Shown here piece by piece: positions 1-7,294 of a stretch of DNA of 64,000 nt. This DNA comes from Nocardia xishanensis NBRC 101358 (lineage in GTDB: Bacteria > Actinomycetota > Actinomycetes > Mycobacteriales > Mycobacteriaceae): contig NZ_BDCF01000032.1 in NCBI RefSeq assembly GCF_001613365.1, positions 23,802-87,801 on the forward strand, in the 5' to 3' direction. Under the pieces are notes generated by a model. That model had not been told where the DNA came from, ran no database searches, and saw nothing but the letters and a program-made list of their open reading frames with translations. Each line of letters begins with the position of its first letter. Positions within the stretch are counted from its first letter, which is position 1. The position numbers and the translations under genes were made by a program.

Positions 1-546
1 CAGCGCCAGTACCTTGGTCAACGCGCCGAGACCGGCTTTCGCGGCGCAGTACGGCGCGGCCCCGACCAGCGGCGCGTGCTCGTGCACGCTGGTGATGTTG
101 ACGATGCGGCCGCCGTGGCCGCCCCGGATCATGTGTTTGGCGGCGCGCTGGGCGCAGAGGAACGCGCCGTCCAGATCGACGGAGAGCACGTGGCGCCAGG
201 TATCGAAGTCCATGTCCATCGCCTTCTGCGCCGAACCCGTCCCCGCGCAGTTGACCAGCACGTCCAAGCCGCCGAGTTCGTCGGCCAATTCGTCGATGAC
301 CGCGGCCGAGGTGGGCAGGTCGCCGAGGTCGAGCCTGCGCACGACCGCAGAGACACCGCGCTCGCGGGCCTCCTCGGCGGTTCGCTCGGCGCCTTGGGCG
401 TCGGTGTGAAAGGTGATGCCGACGTCCGCGCCGCCGCCGGCCAGCGCGACGGCGACCGCCGCGCCGATACCGGAATCCGACCCGGTCACCACGGCGCGCA
501 GCGGCGCGCCGACACGTTCTTCGGGAAGCGGAGCTGTAGTAGCCAT
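1..546 (-). CDS. SDR family oxidoreductase, 3' end cut by window edge
   Basis: The first 182 residues of a short-chain dehydrogenase/reductase read leftward off the window with no stop. The cofactor-binding motif TGSDSGIG lies at residues 21-28, NCAG at about 99-102, and the catalytic Ser153, Tyr166 and Lys170 (SVHEH, YCAAK) are all present, so this is a functional NAD(P)H-dependent reductase fold. The substrate cannot be named. The ATG at 546 gives MATTAPLPEE; no good Shine-Dalgarno precedes it, but a GGGTAT hexamer sits 9 nt upstream, so it may be leaderless or expressed from the hemerythrin gene 39 nt upstream. Confidence 0.9.
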   Translation of the reverse strand, partial: MATTAPLPEERVGAPLRAVVTGSDSGIGAAVAVALAGGGADVGITFHTDAQGAERTAEEARERGVSAVVRRLDLGDLPTSAAVIDELADELGGLDVLVNCAGTGSAQKAMDMDFDTWRHVLSVDLDGAFLCAQRAAKHMIRGGHGGRIVNITSVHEHAPLVGAAPYCAAKAGLGALTKVLAL

Positions 547-555
547 GTTCGCCGC

Positions 556-580
556 ATACCCGGGGTCCCCTGCGTCACAC
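556..580 (-). promoter_or_regulatory. possible SigF-type promoter of the SDR gene
   Basis: Reading leftward, GTGT at 577-580, a 15-nt spacer and GGGTAT at 556-561 resemble the GTTT-N15-GGGTAT arrangement of actinobacterial SigF promoters, with one mismatch in the -35. The -10 ends 9 nt before the start codon, so a transcript from here would be almost leaderless. Confidence 0.4.
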
Positions 581-585
581 GCCGA

Positions 586-1086
586 TCAGGAGATGATGGC
601 GTCGACGGCTTTCTTCAGCGCCGATGGCTGCGCGGGCGAGGTGGGCGCCTTCTTCCGCAGTTCGATCATCCGCGCGCCCAGCTCTTGTAGTTGCTTGCGG
701 CCGAGATGTTCGCGTACCTGCGGGAACCACTCGTTCTCCTCTTCGTCGATGTGGTGATCGACGTTCTCGATGAGCACGGTGGTCTTGGCGGTGAAGTGCT
801 CGTCCTCGGGCTTCATGGTCGCCAGCTCCATGACGAGCAGATCGGCCACGTGGTGCTCCTCGTAGGACTCGAGGATGTCGTCCTCGAGTTCCGGGACGAG
901 CTTGCGCACCTCGGGGTACATACACTCGTTCTCGAGATAGGTGTGCACGGTCAGCGCCTCGATGATCTTGTCGACCACCCGCGCCTTGGTGGTGTTCGCG
1001 TCCGCGCCCGCCTTCTCGAACTCGCGAAACAGTTTGCGGATCGCCTTGTGATCCTCGCGCAACAGCACGATCGCGTCGGTACTCAT
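586..1086 (-). CDS. hemerythrin (HHE) domain protein
   Basis: A 166-residue all-helical protein with the hemerythrin cation-binding pattern: DHKAI with His13, VHTYLENE with His48 and Glu52, EEHH in the middle, and DHHIDEEENEW with a carboxylate ligand pair later. Such proteins bind a di-iron centre and are linked to oxygen, NO or oxidative-stress handling in actinobacteria (family knowledge). The ATG at 1086 is chosen over the upstream in-frame start at 1137 because GAGGAG precedes it at good spacing. The C-terminal 30 residues are lysine/proline rich. A strong SigF-type promoter lies 50 nt upstream, and an SDR gene follows 39 nt downstream in the same direction, probably co-transcribed. Confidence 0.92.
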   Translation of the reverse strand: MSTDAIVLLREDHKAIRKLFREFEKAGADANTTKARVVDKIIEALTVHTYLENECMYPEVRKLVPELEDDILESYEEHHVADLLVMELATMKPEDEHFTAKTTVLIENVDHHIDEEENEWFPQVREHLGRKQLQELGARMIELRKKAPTSPAQPSALKKAVDAIIS

Positions 1087-1135
1087 CGGTGACTCCTCGG
1101 CATCGGGACGACTGCTAGCTGACTCGTTTGCCGTC

Positions 1136-1160
1136 ATTCCCGTTCACCGGCCTGCGAAAC
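1136..1160 (-). promoter_or_regulatory. SigF-type promoter for the hemerythrin gene
   Basis: On the minus strand GTTT (1157-1160), exactly 15 nt, then GGGAAT (1136-1141). This fits the GTTT-N15-17-GGGWAT consensus of the SigF/SigB-like stress sigma factor, and it lies 49 nt upstream of the chosen start codon with the Shine-Dalgarno in between. A SigF-family sigma gene is encoded in this window at 9911-10744. Confidence 0.7.
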
Positions 1161-1803
1161 CGGGCTGTCCCGGCTACCTGGCGCTCATCCGAATGAGTAC
1201 GGCGTCAGGTATTCACGATCACTTCGGTCCGCAGGCTCTCCGCGCGCACCGCAGCGATCATGCGTCCCGACGCCGGGCACACGCGCCGTCGGTGCGCGGC
1301 GGGTTGGCCAGCGGTAACAGCTCCGCCTGCCGACCACCGCGGAGCTCGATGTCGGGCTGGTGGAACATCCCGTCGACGCACCCGATCTACGCCGAGCACG
1401 GAACTGTCGCACGGCGTCGCGGCCCCCGTCCACTCGGCGCAGCGCACTGACGGCAACCCGAATCCGGAGCCCTGGCGGACGATTCCATTCCAACCGATTA
1501 CGCCGACTCCGCAACGCAATTCATCGCCGATGTTCGGGCAGCGGCGCAGGTACGCCTGCGAATAGCTGAAAGTCGCGCTCGGACAGCGATCCTGCCCGCA
1601 TTTCGGTCCCACCACCGCGCGCTCGCACGTGCTGACCGACGCGGCGAGCCGACCATACGCGATACCCGGAATGCGTTTTCCCGGTGGAGATTTCGCAAAA
1701 CGGCCCGTTTCGCACGTTCGGACGTAGGATGAAGACGGCCGACCAACGGCCTCTTGGGGACGCATCGGCTGTCTTGCCCGAACGAAACACGTAGGGAAAC
1801 ACG
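1161..1803. other. intergenic region with no supported gene
   Basis: About 640 bases. Several overlapping open frames exist on both strands, but none has a ribosome-binding site, recognisable motif or normal residue composition. TAGGAT at about 1725-1730 could be a -10 for the secreted protein starting at 1804. I see no RNA gene or repeat here. Confidence 0.5.
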
Positions 1804-2364
1804 ATGAGAGTCAATCAATTCGCCGCTTCCGCTCTGCTCGCGATCGGGGCCATCGGAATATCCGCGGGCACGGCCGCTGCCCAGCCCACCGACCCTGCCG
1901 CCGAGGTGGCCGTGCGCGGCGTCGACCACGGCGTCGGCTACACCACCGGACCGACCTCGGACGGCAGCGCCATCGTCACCACCGTCGACGACGGCGCGTT
2001 CAGCCTCGCCGCCGACGCACGGACCGTCAGCCTCACCGACGCCACGGGCCGCATCGTCGCGACCCTGCCGTTGGGCTTCACCGCCCATGGCCAGACCTTC
2101 GGCCTGACACCGCAGATCACCGACGCGGGCCGCACGCTCACCCTCACGCCGGCGGGCGCACCGGTGGCCGCCACCCAGCACCTGCGCCAACTCGTCGAAT
2201 ACGACGAGACTGTCGCGCGCAAGCAGCACAATGCCGCGGTCGGCGCATTGATCGGCGCGGGCGTCGGCGCGGTGATCGGCTTCTTCCTCGGCGGGGTCGG
2301 CGCACTGGTCACCGTCCCGATCGGTGCGGGCATCGGCGCGCTGATCGGCTTCGCCACTCCCTGA
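1804..2364 (+). CDS. secreted glycine-zipper protein, family of unknown function (copy 1)
   Basis: A 186-residue protein with a Sec signal peptide (hydrophobic ALLAIGAIGISAG, predicted cleavage after AAAQ or nearby), a middle region of about 100 residues with alternating beta-prone sequence, a short charged helix (YDETVARKQHN), and a C-terminal glycine zipper of about 45 residues with repeats such as GALIGAGVGAVIG. Glycine zippers insert into or span membranes in many bacterial proteins. AGGGA precedes the ATG. A second member with the same architecture lies at 42888-43646. The function is unknown. A perfect 12-bp hairpin follows the gene. Confidence 0.85.
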   Translation: MRVNQFAASALLAIGAIGISAGTAAAQPTDPAAEVAVRGVDHGVGYTTGPTSDGSAIVTTVDDGAFSLAADARTVSLTDATGRIVATLPLGFTAHGQTFGLTPQITDAGRTLTLTPAGAPVAATQHLRQLVEYDETVARKQHNAAVGALIGAGVGAVIGFFLGGVGALVTVPIGAGIGALIGFATP

Positions 2365-2376
2365 CGGAGATCCGCC

Positions 2377-2406
2377 GCCGTCACCGGATTCCGCTCCGGT
2401 GACGGC
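2377..2406 (+). terminator. hairpin terminator after copy 1 of the glycine-zipper gene
   Basis: GCCGTCACCGGA pairs perfectly over 12 bp with TCCGGTGACGGC around a 6-nt loop. It begins 12 nt after the stop codon. No U-tract follows, which is usual in high-GC actinobacteria. Confidence 0.75.
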
Positions 2407-2562
2407 GCGTGGCGATCGGCCATGCCCGCGGTGCGCCGGTGTGTCCGGCTGTGCCGCAGCACTTTCCAGAACGGCGCCGGTGCGCCGCCTGCGCTAGGCT
2501 CGCCACCGGGCGCCCGCCTGCGCGCGCCCGCCCCGGATGGCCCGCCCCAGGAGGCACGTCGC

Positions 2563-2952
2563 ATGGCCGATGCCCGTTTCGCTCGCACCGAACGCATCAT
2601 GCTGTGGACCGATCTCGGCTTCCTCGCCTACTGGCTCGCGACGGCGCTCGGCGCGGTCAGCGTCGGGACAGATCCCTTTTTGCGGCAATGGAATTGGTCG
2701 TTCCTCGGGCTCGACCTCGCGGCCATCGGCATCGGGCTGGCGAGTCTCGCGGTGGCGCGCAGACAGCCGCCGCTGGCCGAGCGCATGATGCTCGTCTCGC
2801 TCACCGCCACCGCCGCCGCGGGACTCATGGCACTGAACTTCTATCTGGTGCGCTGCGATTTCGATCCGGCCTGGTGGATCCCGAACGCCTGGTTGCTGCT
2901 CTTCCCCGCCGCCGCCATGACCATAATGATGGCTACCTCCGCTACTCGCTAG
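2563..2952 (+). CDS. small four-helix membrane protein, YvaD/DUF5360-like
   Basis: A 129-residue protein with four predicted membrane helices (about residues 12-32, 44-62, 73-96 and 104-125). The motif LWTDLGFLAYW in helix 1 and YLVRCDFDPAWWIPNAW before helix 4 match the general look of the YvaD/DUF5360 family (recognition from memory, moderate certainty). The start is set by CCAGGAGG 8 nt before the ATG, discarding a 47-codon extension. Function is unknown. A minus-strand SigF-type promoter at 3107-3131 points toward its 3' end. Confidence 0.8.
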   Translation: MADARFARTERIMLWTDLGFLAYWLATALGAVSVGTDPFLRQWNWSFLGLDLAAIGIGLASLAVARRQPPLAERMMLVSLTATAAAGLMALNFYLVRCDFDPAWWIPNAWLLLFPAAAMTIMMATSATR

Positions 2953-3502
2953 CAAATTTTCGATGCTGGCTGATCGCTACCGCTCGTTCCGCGCGTGTAA
3001 ACACCCCTTGTCGCGATGATCCGCGCTGATCACACCCGCTTCGGCGCCCTCGATCACAAAGCTATGTTGGGTTCGAATTCCACTCGGGCGCAAGGAACTT
3101 CACGCCATACCCGCAGGTCGTGACAGCAAACCCGCACCGCGGCATCAGTGTGACGCAACACGGCCGACACGCCGGAGCGTTGTGATAATCACCAAGTCCG
3201 GTGTGTCGCATTCGTCGCTATGATCTTGGTTGCGATATGTTCGCCGAAATGGTGCCGCTGCACGCGGCCCCGGGCAGCCACGGAGGCGAAGGAGGTACGC
3301 CAGCACTGCCACGACCGTTCGCCACGACGGCGATGGCGTGCGCGCGTCTCCAGCGACCCGTTCCGCTCGTCCACTGTGCACGCGGTGACCGAAGTTGTTC
3401 CACCGCGTCTTTTTCCACACTCCAACCAGCCCACCGATGGCCGCCGCGGACCCTCGTCCCACGGTCGTCCCTCGGCGCTGCCCGATGCCGGAAAGAAAGA
3501 CC
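2953..3502. other. intergenic region with orphan promoter and an 11-bp palindrome
   Basis: About 550 bases without a convincing gene longer than 60 codons. It holds the leftward SigF-type promoter at 3107-3131 and the palindrome GTGATAATCAC at 3182-3192, which might be an operator for the lipase gene 310 nt downstream. GGAGG-type sequences around 3280-3297 are not followed by a start codon at usable spacing. Confidence 0.5.
3107..3131 (-). promoter_or_regulatory. orphan SigF-type promoter facing left
   Basis: On the minus strand GTTT (3128-3131), exactly 15 nt, then GGGTAT (3107-3112), a perfect consensus match. No annotated gene lies immediately downstream on that strand. A GTG 4 nt past the -10 could open a 13-codon leaderless peptide ending at a TAG; otherwise the transcript would run antisense into the 2563-2952 gene. 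Confidence 0.6.
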
Positions 3503-4690
3503 GTGTCCAAAGTCGCTACCCGAATACTGATCCTCGTCTTGAGCATCCTGTCTCTAGGCGTGATGGGTGCACCGGCGCAAGCCAGCCCCCTGTACCCCGA
3601 ACCGGATCCGGATCCGTTCTACAACCCGCCCGCCGAGCTCGCCGCGATGCAGCCCGGCGACGTCGTCCGCACGCGCAAGATCGACACCACCCCCTACGTC
3701 GGCACCGAAGGCTGGCAGGTGGCCTTCCGCTCGACCAACTCCGGCGGCAATCCCATCATGGCGATCACCACCGTGATGCTGCCCACCGGTGTGCACAACC
3801 CACCGCTGGTCTCCTACCAGGCGCTGATCAATTCGCTCGGCTCGCGGTGCAACCCGTCGCGCTCGCTGTTCAACGGTGAACTGCAGGACGCGGTCGGCGC
3901 GATGCTGCCGATCGGCCGCGGGTGGGCCATCTCGATGCCGGACTACCTCGGCCCGACCGTCGCCTACGGCGCCGCCAAGCTCAGCGGGATGATCACGCTG
4001 GACAGCGTGAAGGCGGTGCAGAAGGTCGCCGAACTCGGCCTCGGCAATTCGCCGGTCGCGATCGCGGGCTACTCCGGCGGCGGCATGGCCACCGCGTGGG
4101 CCGCCGCGCTCCAGCCGACCTACGCCCCCGACCTGAAGCTGACCGCCGCAGTGGCGGGCGGCATCCCGGCCGACCTCGAGGAGATGGCTCTCGGCCTCGG
4201 CTTCGAGCCGCACCCCGGCTTCGGCCTCGCGTTCGCCGCGGCGATGGGCCTGGAACGGGAATACCCCGACCGGCTGCCGATCTCGGACCAGCTCAACGAG
4301 AACGGCCTGTGGTTCCGCGAGTTCACCCATGACGCCTGCCGCCGCTTCCTGCTGTTCCACGGCGCCTTCCGCAGCGCGGAGCAGATGGCCGCGTCCAAGA
4401 GCCTGATGGACAGCCCGGAGGCGCGAGAAGTGCTGCACGAGAACAGCCTTCGCCTCTTCCCCGGCGTGCCGACCGTGCCGACCTACCTGTGGCAGGGCCG
4501 CTACGACACGCTGACGCCGTTCGACTCGCTGGCCGCGACCGCCGACCGGTACTGCAAGGCAGGCGCGCCGGTGAAACTGGTGCCCTACGACATCGCCGAG
4601 CACATGACCGCGGCGGTGGCAGGCTTCGCCGACGCGTGGAACTACGTCGAGTCCCGCTTCCGCGGCGAACCGGTGCCGACCAGCTGCTGA
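3503..4690 (+). CDS. secreted lipase, secretory lipase (LIP) family
   Basis: A 395-residue exported alpha/beta hydrolase, probably a triacylglycerol lipase. Its Sec signal is VSKVATRILILVLSILSLG with cleavage near APAQA. The nucleophile elbow GYSGGG is near residue 190, the acid residue is likely in WQGRYDTLTP and the catalytic His in IAEHMTA. The cap contains two nearby Cys (CNPSRS, HDACRR) and a Cys at the C terminus. GTG at 3503 is chosen because GGAAAG lies 8 nt upstream; the ATG at 3485 would add six residues. It converges on a second lipase gene with a strong hairpin between them. Confidence 0.88.
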   Translation: MSKVATRILILVLSILSLGVMGAPAQASPLYPEPDPDPFYNPPAELAAMQPGDVVRTRKIDTTPYVGTEGWQVAFRSTNSGGNPIMAITTVMLPTGVHNPPLVSYQALINSLGSRCNPSRSLFNGELQDAVGAMLPIGRGWAISMPDYLGPTVAYGAAKLSGMITLDSVKAVQKVAELGLGNSPVAIAGYSGGGMATAWAAALQPTYAPDLKLTAAVAGGIPADLEEMALGLGFEPHPGFGLAFAAAMGLEREYPDRLPISDQLNENGLWFREFTHDACRRFLLFHGAFRSAEQMAASKSLMDSPEAREVLHENSLRLFPGVPTVPTYLWQGRYDTLTPFDSLAATADRYCKAGAPVKLVPYDIAEHMTAAVAGFADAWNYVESRFRGEPVPTSC

Positions 4691-4703
4691 TCGACCGAAA
4701 TCG

Positions 4704-4737
4704 AAGGGACGCCTCGTCTTACGGCCGGGCGTCCCTT
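4704..4737. terminator. bidirectional hairpin terminator between the two lipase genes
   Basis: AAGGGACGCC pairs perfectly over 10 bp with GGCGTCCCTT around a 14-nt loop, followed on the plus strand by a T-rich stretch. It lies between two convergent genes and can serve both. Confidence 0.8.
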
Positions 4738-4767
4738 TCGTTGTTCTCCGGGTGGTCGCGCGGGGCG

Positions 4768-5961
4768 TCAGAGCGAACCGCCGCCGCCGATCATCCACGG
4801 GTTGAACGCGCACGGCATCTCGACGGACGCTTGCGGATCCAAGGCGCGCAGCGCGATGGCGGCGGCGCGTGGCGAGTACATCAGCGTCAGGTGATCGGAC
4901 ATGTCCTGCTCGCAGCCGTCTTGCAGGGCGATGTTCTGCACCGGTGCCTCGGGACCCGGCTGCAGGAAGGTCCATTCGAACGGGTTCGAGATCTCGTCGT
5001 GCCTGGTGCCGACCGCGGTGTACTCGACGCCGGGCACCGTGTCGCCGCCGGCGTTCAGCCTGGCGTAGAACTCCGAACCGACGACCTGTTGGATGTTGGC
5101 CTGGCCGATCAGCGGCTGGTAGAAGCCCAGGATGTTGATGCCGAGGTTGGTGATGAGCCGCCCGAGGGTCGCCATGCCCATCAGCGAAGTGCCGTGGTTG
5201 GTGCCGCCGAAGGTGATGAGCTTGCCGACCTTGCCTGCGCCGCCCTCGAATTTCAGGTACTGGCTGGAGACCGGGCCGCCCTGCGAGTGCGCGACCAGAT
5301 CGACCTGGTCGGCGCCGGTGGCGGCCAGCACCGTGTCGACGTACTCGCTCAGCTGACGCGCCGAATCCTCCATCGGGCCGACGCCGTAGCGGCCGGGCAG
5401 CAGCGGTCCGAGCCCGCCGCCCTCGAGCACGCCCACGCGGCCGAAGTTGAAGGTGAAGACGCAGTATCCCGCGCGGGCGAGCCGTGGCGAGAAGTACGCG
5501 AAGGTGTCGTAGGCGTTGAGCCAGGTGCCGTGCACCAGCACCACCGGTCGCGGATGTTCCGCGCTGGGACGGCAATTCGGCTGATTAGCGCCGGCGGGCG
5601 CCGCATCGGGATGGGCCAGTCCGTTGACGAACGCCGCGAGGTAGGCCGTCACCTCGGGTCCCTCGCCTGCTACCCGGGTCGCCCGGCTGAGCCCGGCCGA
5701 ACCCGAGCCGCTGCCGGTGTCCACGATGGGCTGCACTTGCCTGCCGTCCGGCGCGGGCCGCAGACCAGCACCGATCAGATCCGCGAGCTGCTGTTCGGTC
5801 GACGCGGCCCCGGCCGCCGCGGGCTCCGGTGCTGCTGCCGCCGGACCGATGGCGTTGATCGTGCCGAGCGCCGTCAGGCTCGCGACGACGGTCGCCGCGA
5901 GAATGCCCCGCAGTCGTTCGATGGGTCTGTGCCTGACTCGTCTTCGAGAGACAACCCGCAT
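4768..5961 (-). CDS. secreted triacylglycerol lipase/esterase, lipase class 2 (EstA/LipA-like)
   Basis: A 397-residue protein. The N terminus carries an arginine-rich signal (MRVVSRRRVRHR) and a hydrophobic stretch ending near AIGPAAAA. Lipase motifs follow: oxyanion strand PVVLVHGTW, nucleophile elbow AHSQGG, then GGTNHGTS, a likely acid residue in TRHDE and a catalytic His in SDHLTLMY. Paired cysteines (CRPSAEH, GYCVF, DGCEQ, PCAF) suggest extracellular disulfides. The ATG at 5961 has GGAG upstream and leaves operator A just outside the leader; the longer start at 6003 would overlap it. The gene is divergent from a TetR gene, with two matching operators between them. Confidence 0.9.
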   Translation of the reverse strand: MRVVSRRRVRHRPIERLRGILAATVVASLTALGTINAIGPAAAAPEPAAAGAASTEQQLADLIGAGLRPAPDGRQVQPIVDTGSGSGSAGLSRATRVAGEGPEVTAYLAAFVNGLAHPDAAPAGANQPNCRPSAEHPRPVVLVHGTWLNAYDTFAYFSPRLARAGYCVFTFNFGRVGVLEGGGLGPLLPGRYGVGPMEDSARQLSEYVDTVLAATGADQVDLVAHSQGGPVSSQYLKFEGGAGKVGKLITFGGTNHGTSLMGMATLGRLITNLGINILGFYQPLIGQANIQQVVGSEFYARLNAGGDTVPGVEYTAVGTRHDEISNPFEWTFLQPGPEAPVQNIALQDGCEQDMSDHLTLMYSPRAAAIALRALDPQASVEMPCAFNPWMIGGGGSL

Positions 5962-5975
5962 GAAATCACGCTCCA

Positions 5976-5994
5976 AAACTAGCGATGAAAGTTT
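5976..5994. promoter_or_regulatory. 19-bp TetR-type operator, site A
   Basis: AAACTAGCGATGAAAGTTT, an imperfect palindrome built on AAACTWGC half-sites. It sits 15 nt upstream of the lipase start codon. It matches three other sites in the window (B at 6016, C at 36561, D at 36600). Confidence 0.8.
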
Positions 5995-6015
5995 CCGACC
6001 CACCGTAAGGTCGAT

Positions 6016-6034
6016 AAACTAGCAGCGCAAGTTT
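6016..6034. promoter_or_regulatory. 19-bp TetR-type operator, site B
   Basis: AAACTAGCAGCGCAAGTTT. Its left edge is 40 bp from that of site A, about four helical turns. It lies 45 nt upstream of the TetR start codon, a position suited to autoregulation and to control of the divergent lipase. Confidence 0.8.
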
Positions 6035-6078
6035 TTGTCTCCTGCGACAATGCTGCAACCGGACAAGGAGGCAAACTC

Positions 6079-6741
6079 GTGGCCCGACCCCGCCACCCGC
6101 TGCTCACACGAGCGCGCATCGTGGCCACCGCGCTGGCACTGCTCGACGCCGAGGGCATGGCGGCGGTGTCCACCAGGCGAATCGCCGCCCAACTCGGCGT
6201 GCAAGGCCCCTCGCTCTACAACCACGTCGGCACCAAGGACGAACTCATCGACGCCGTTGCCGACGCGGTGCTCGGCGAGGTCGACACCGGCATGTTCGCC
6301 GCGCTCGGCGCGGAGAATCCGGACTGGCGCACGGCGCTGCGGGAGTGGGCCCACTCCTACCGCGCCGCCATGGCCGCCCATCCGAACATCGTCCCCGCGC
6401 TGGCCGGCGGGCCGGGGCACCGCCCCAATGCGCTGCGCATCGCCGACGCGGTATTCGGCGGCCTCGTCGCGGCGGGGTGGCCGCGCCGCGAGGCGACCAC
6501 GGTCGGCGCGCTGATGCGCTATTTCATAACCGGCTCCGCGCTCGCCTCGTTCGCCGCGGGGTTCCCCGCCGACGCCACCGTGTACGGCGGCGACTACCCG
6601 CACCTGAGCGAGGCCCACCTGCTCGCCGACCGGCAACACCGCATCGACGAGGACGCGTTCGAGGTCGGGCTCCAAGCCTTGCTGGACGGACTCACCGACC
6701 GCTATCGCGCGGTGCGCGCCGCGCGGCCCGATCGCCACTGA
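6079..6741 (+). CDS. TetR/AcrR family regulator, probable repressor of the lipase and acyl-CoA ligase genes
   Basis: A 220-residue one-component regulator. The N-terminal helix-turn-helix spans about residues 12-55 (MAAVSTRRIAAQLGV followed by GPSLYNHVGTKDEL). The C-terminal half is helical and resembles the tetracycline-repressor-like C-terminal domain (family inference). GTG at 6079 is preceded by AAGGAGG. It is divergent from the secreted lipase gene with operators A and B in the shared gap. Because identical paired operators precede the acyl-CoA ligase gene at 36550, this protein is the simplest candidate to bind all four; the ligand may be a fatty acid or acyl-CoA (inference). Confidence 0.9.
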   Translation: MARPRHPLLTRARIVATALALLDAEGMAAVSTRRIAAQLGVQGPSLYNHVGTKDELIDAVADAVLGEVDTGMFAALGAENPDWRTALREWAHSYRAAMAAHPNIVPALAGGPGHRPNALRIADAVFGGLVAAGWPRREATTVGALMRYFITGSALASFAAGFPADATVYGGDYPHLSEAHLLADRQHRIDEDAFEVGLQALLDGLTDRYRAVRAARPDRH

Positions 6742-6811
6742 TTCACGACCGCACGCGGCACTACGCCTCCGCGACCGAGGCCCGCCCGAATTGTCCGGAT
6801 AGGGTGGAGTC

Positions 6812-7291
6812 GTGAACGTAGAGGTAACGCCCTTGCCGGGTATCGGTGTACGCAAAGACTTTCCCCTGAAAAGCAACCGGCGCATCGGCGTAATCGACCA
6901 CCGCGACGGCACTTTGGACCTGATCATCGGCAAGCCCGACAACCCCGACGTCACCGACCAGATCTCGCTCACCCGGCGCGAGGCGGCATTGCTCGCCACT
7001 CTGCTCGGCGCCCCGCAGGTGGTGGCGCAATTGCAGGAGGAGCACCGCGAGTTGGACGGTGTCACGACCCGCCAGCTCACCGTCCGCGGCGGGTCTCCCT
7101 ACGAGAGCAGGCCGCTCGGCGACACGCAAATGCGCACACGCACCAAGTCGTCCATCGTCGCGGTGGTGCGCGCCGGGCACGTGATCGCCTCGCCCGGTCC
7201 GGATTTCGTGTTCAACGCCTTCGACGTCCTCATCGTCGTCGGCACCGCTGATGGCCTAGCGGCCGCCGCCGTCATCCTGACGGACGGCTGA
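6812..7291 (+). CDS. cation:proton antiporter regulatory subunit, KhtT-like
   Basis: A 159-residue cytosolic protein. The C-terminal half (about residues 85-155: KSSIVAVVRAGHVIASPGPDF and DVLIVVGT) is a TrkA-C/RCK-C domain that in KhtT binds a regulatory nucleotide. The N-terminal half resembles the KhtT N-domain, starting VTPLPGIGVRKDF. The start is a GTG at 6812. It is separated from the antiporter gene by only 3 nt, so the two are translated as one unit. In Bacillus KhtT gates the KhtU K+/H+ antiporter (established for the family). Confidence 0.88.
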   Translation: MNVEVTPLPGIGVRKDFPLKSNRRIGVIDHRDGTLDLIIGKPDNPDVTDQISLTRREAALLATLLGAPQVVAQLQEEHRELDGVTTRQLTVRGGSPYESRPLGDTQMRTRTKSSIVAVVRAGHVIASPGPDFVFNAFDVLIVVGTADGLAAAAVILTDG

Positions 7292-7294
7292 GGC

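Noticed and set aside
1205..1765. Possible 186-residue minus-strand gene in the 1.2-1.8 kb gap
   Set aside because: No ribosome site, no recognisable domain and unusual composition. A faint LysR-like phrase on the plus strand of the same region is not enough to call a pseudogene.
3182..3192. GTGATAATCAC palindrome as a CRP or FadR site
   Set aside because: It lacks the half-site spacing of CRP and does not fit a FadR consensus. It is kept only as an unexplained palindrome.
3554..5575. Long minus-strand open frame of 673 codons overlapping both lipases
   Set aside because: Arises from the high GC content. It runs antisense through two clear lipase genes and has repetitive Arg/Gly-rich translation with no motif.
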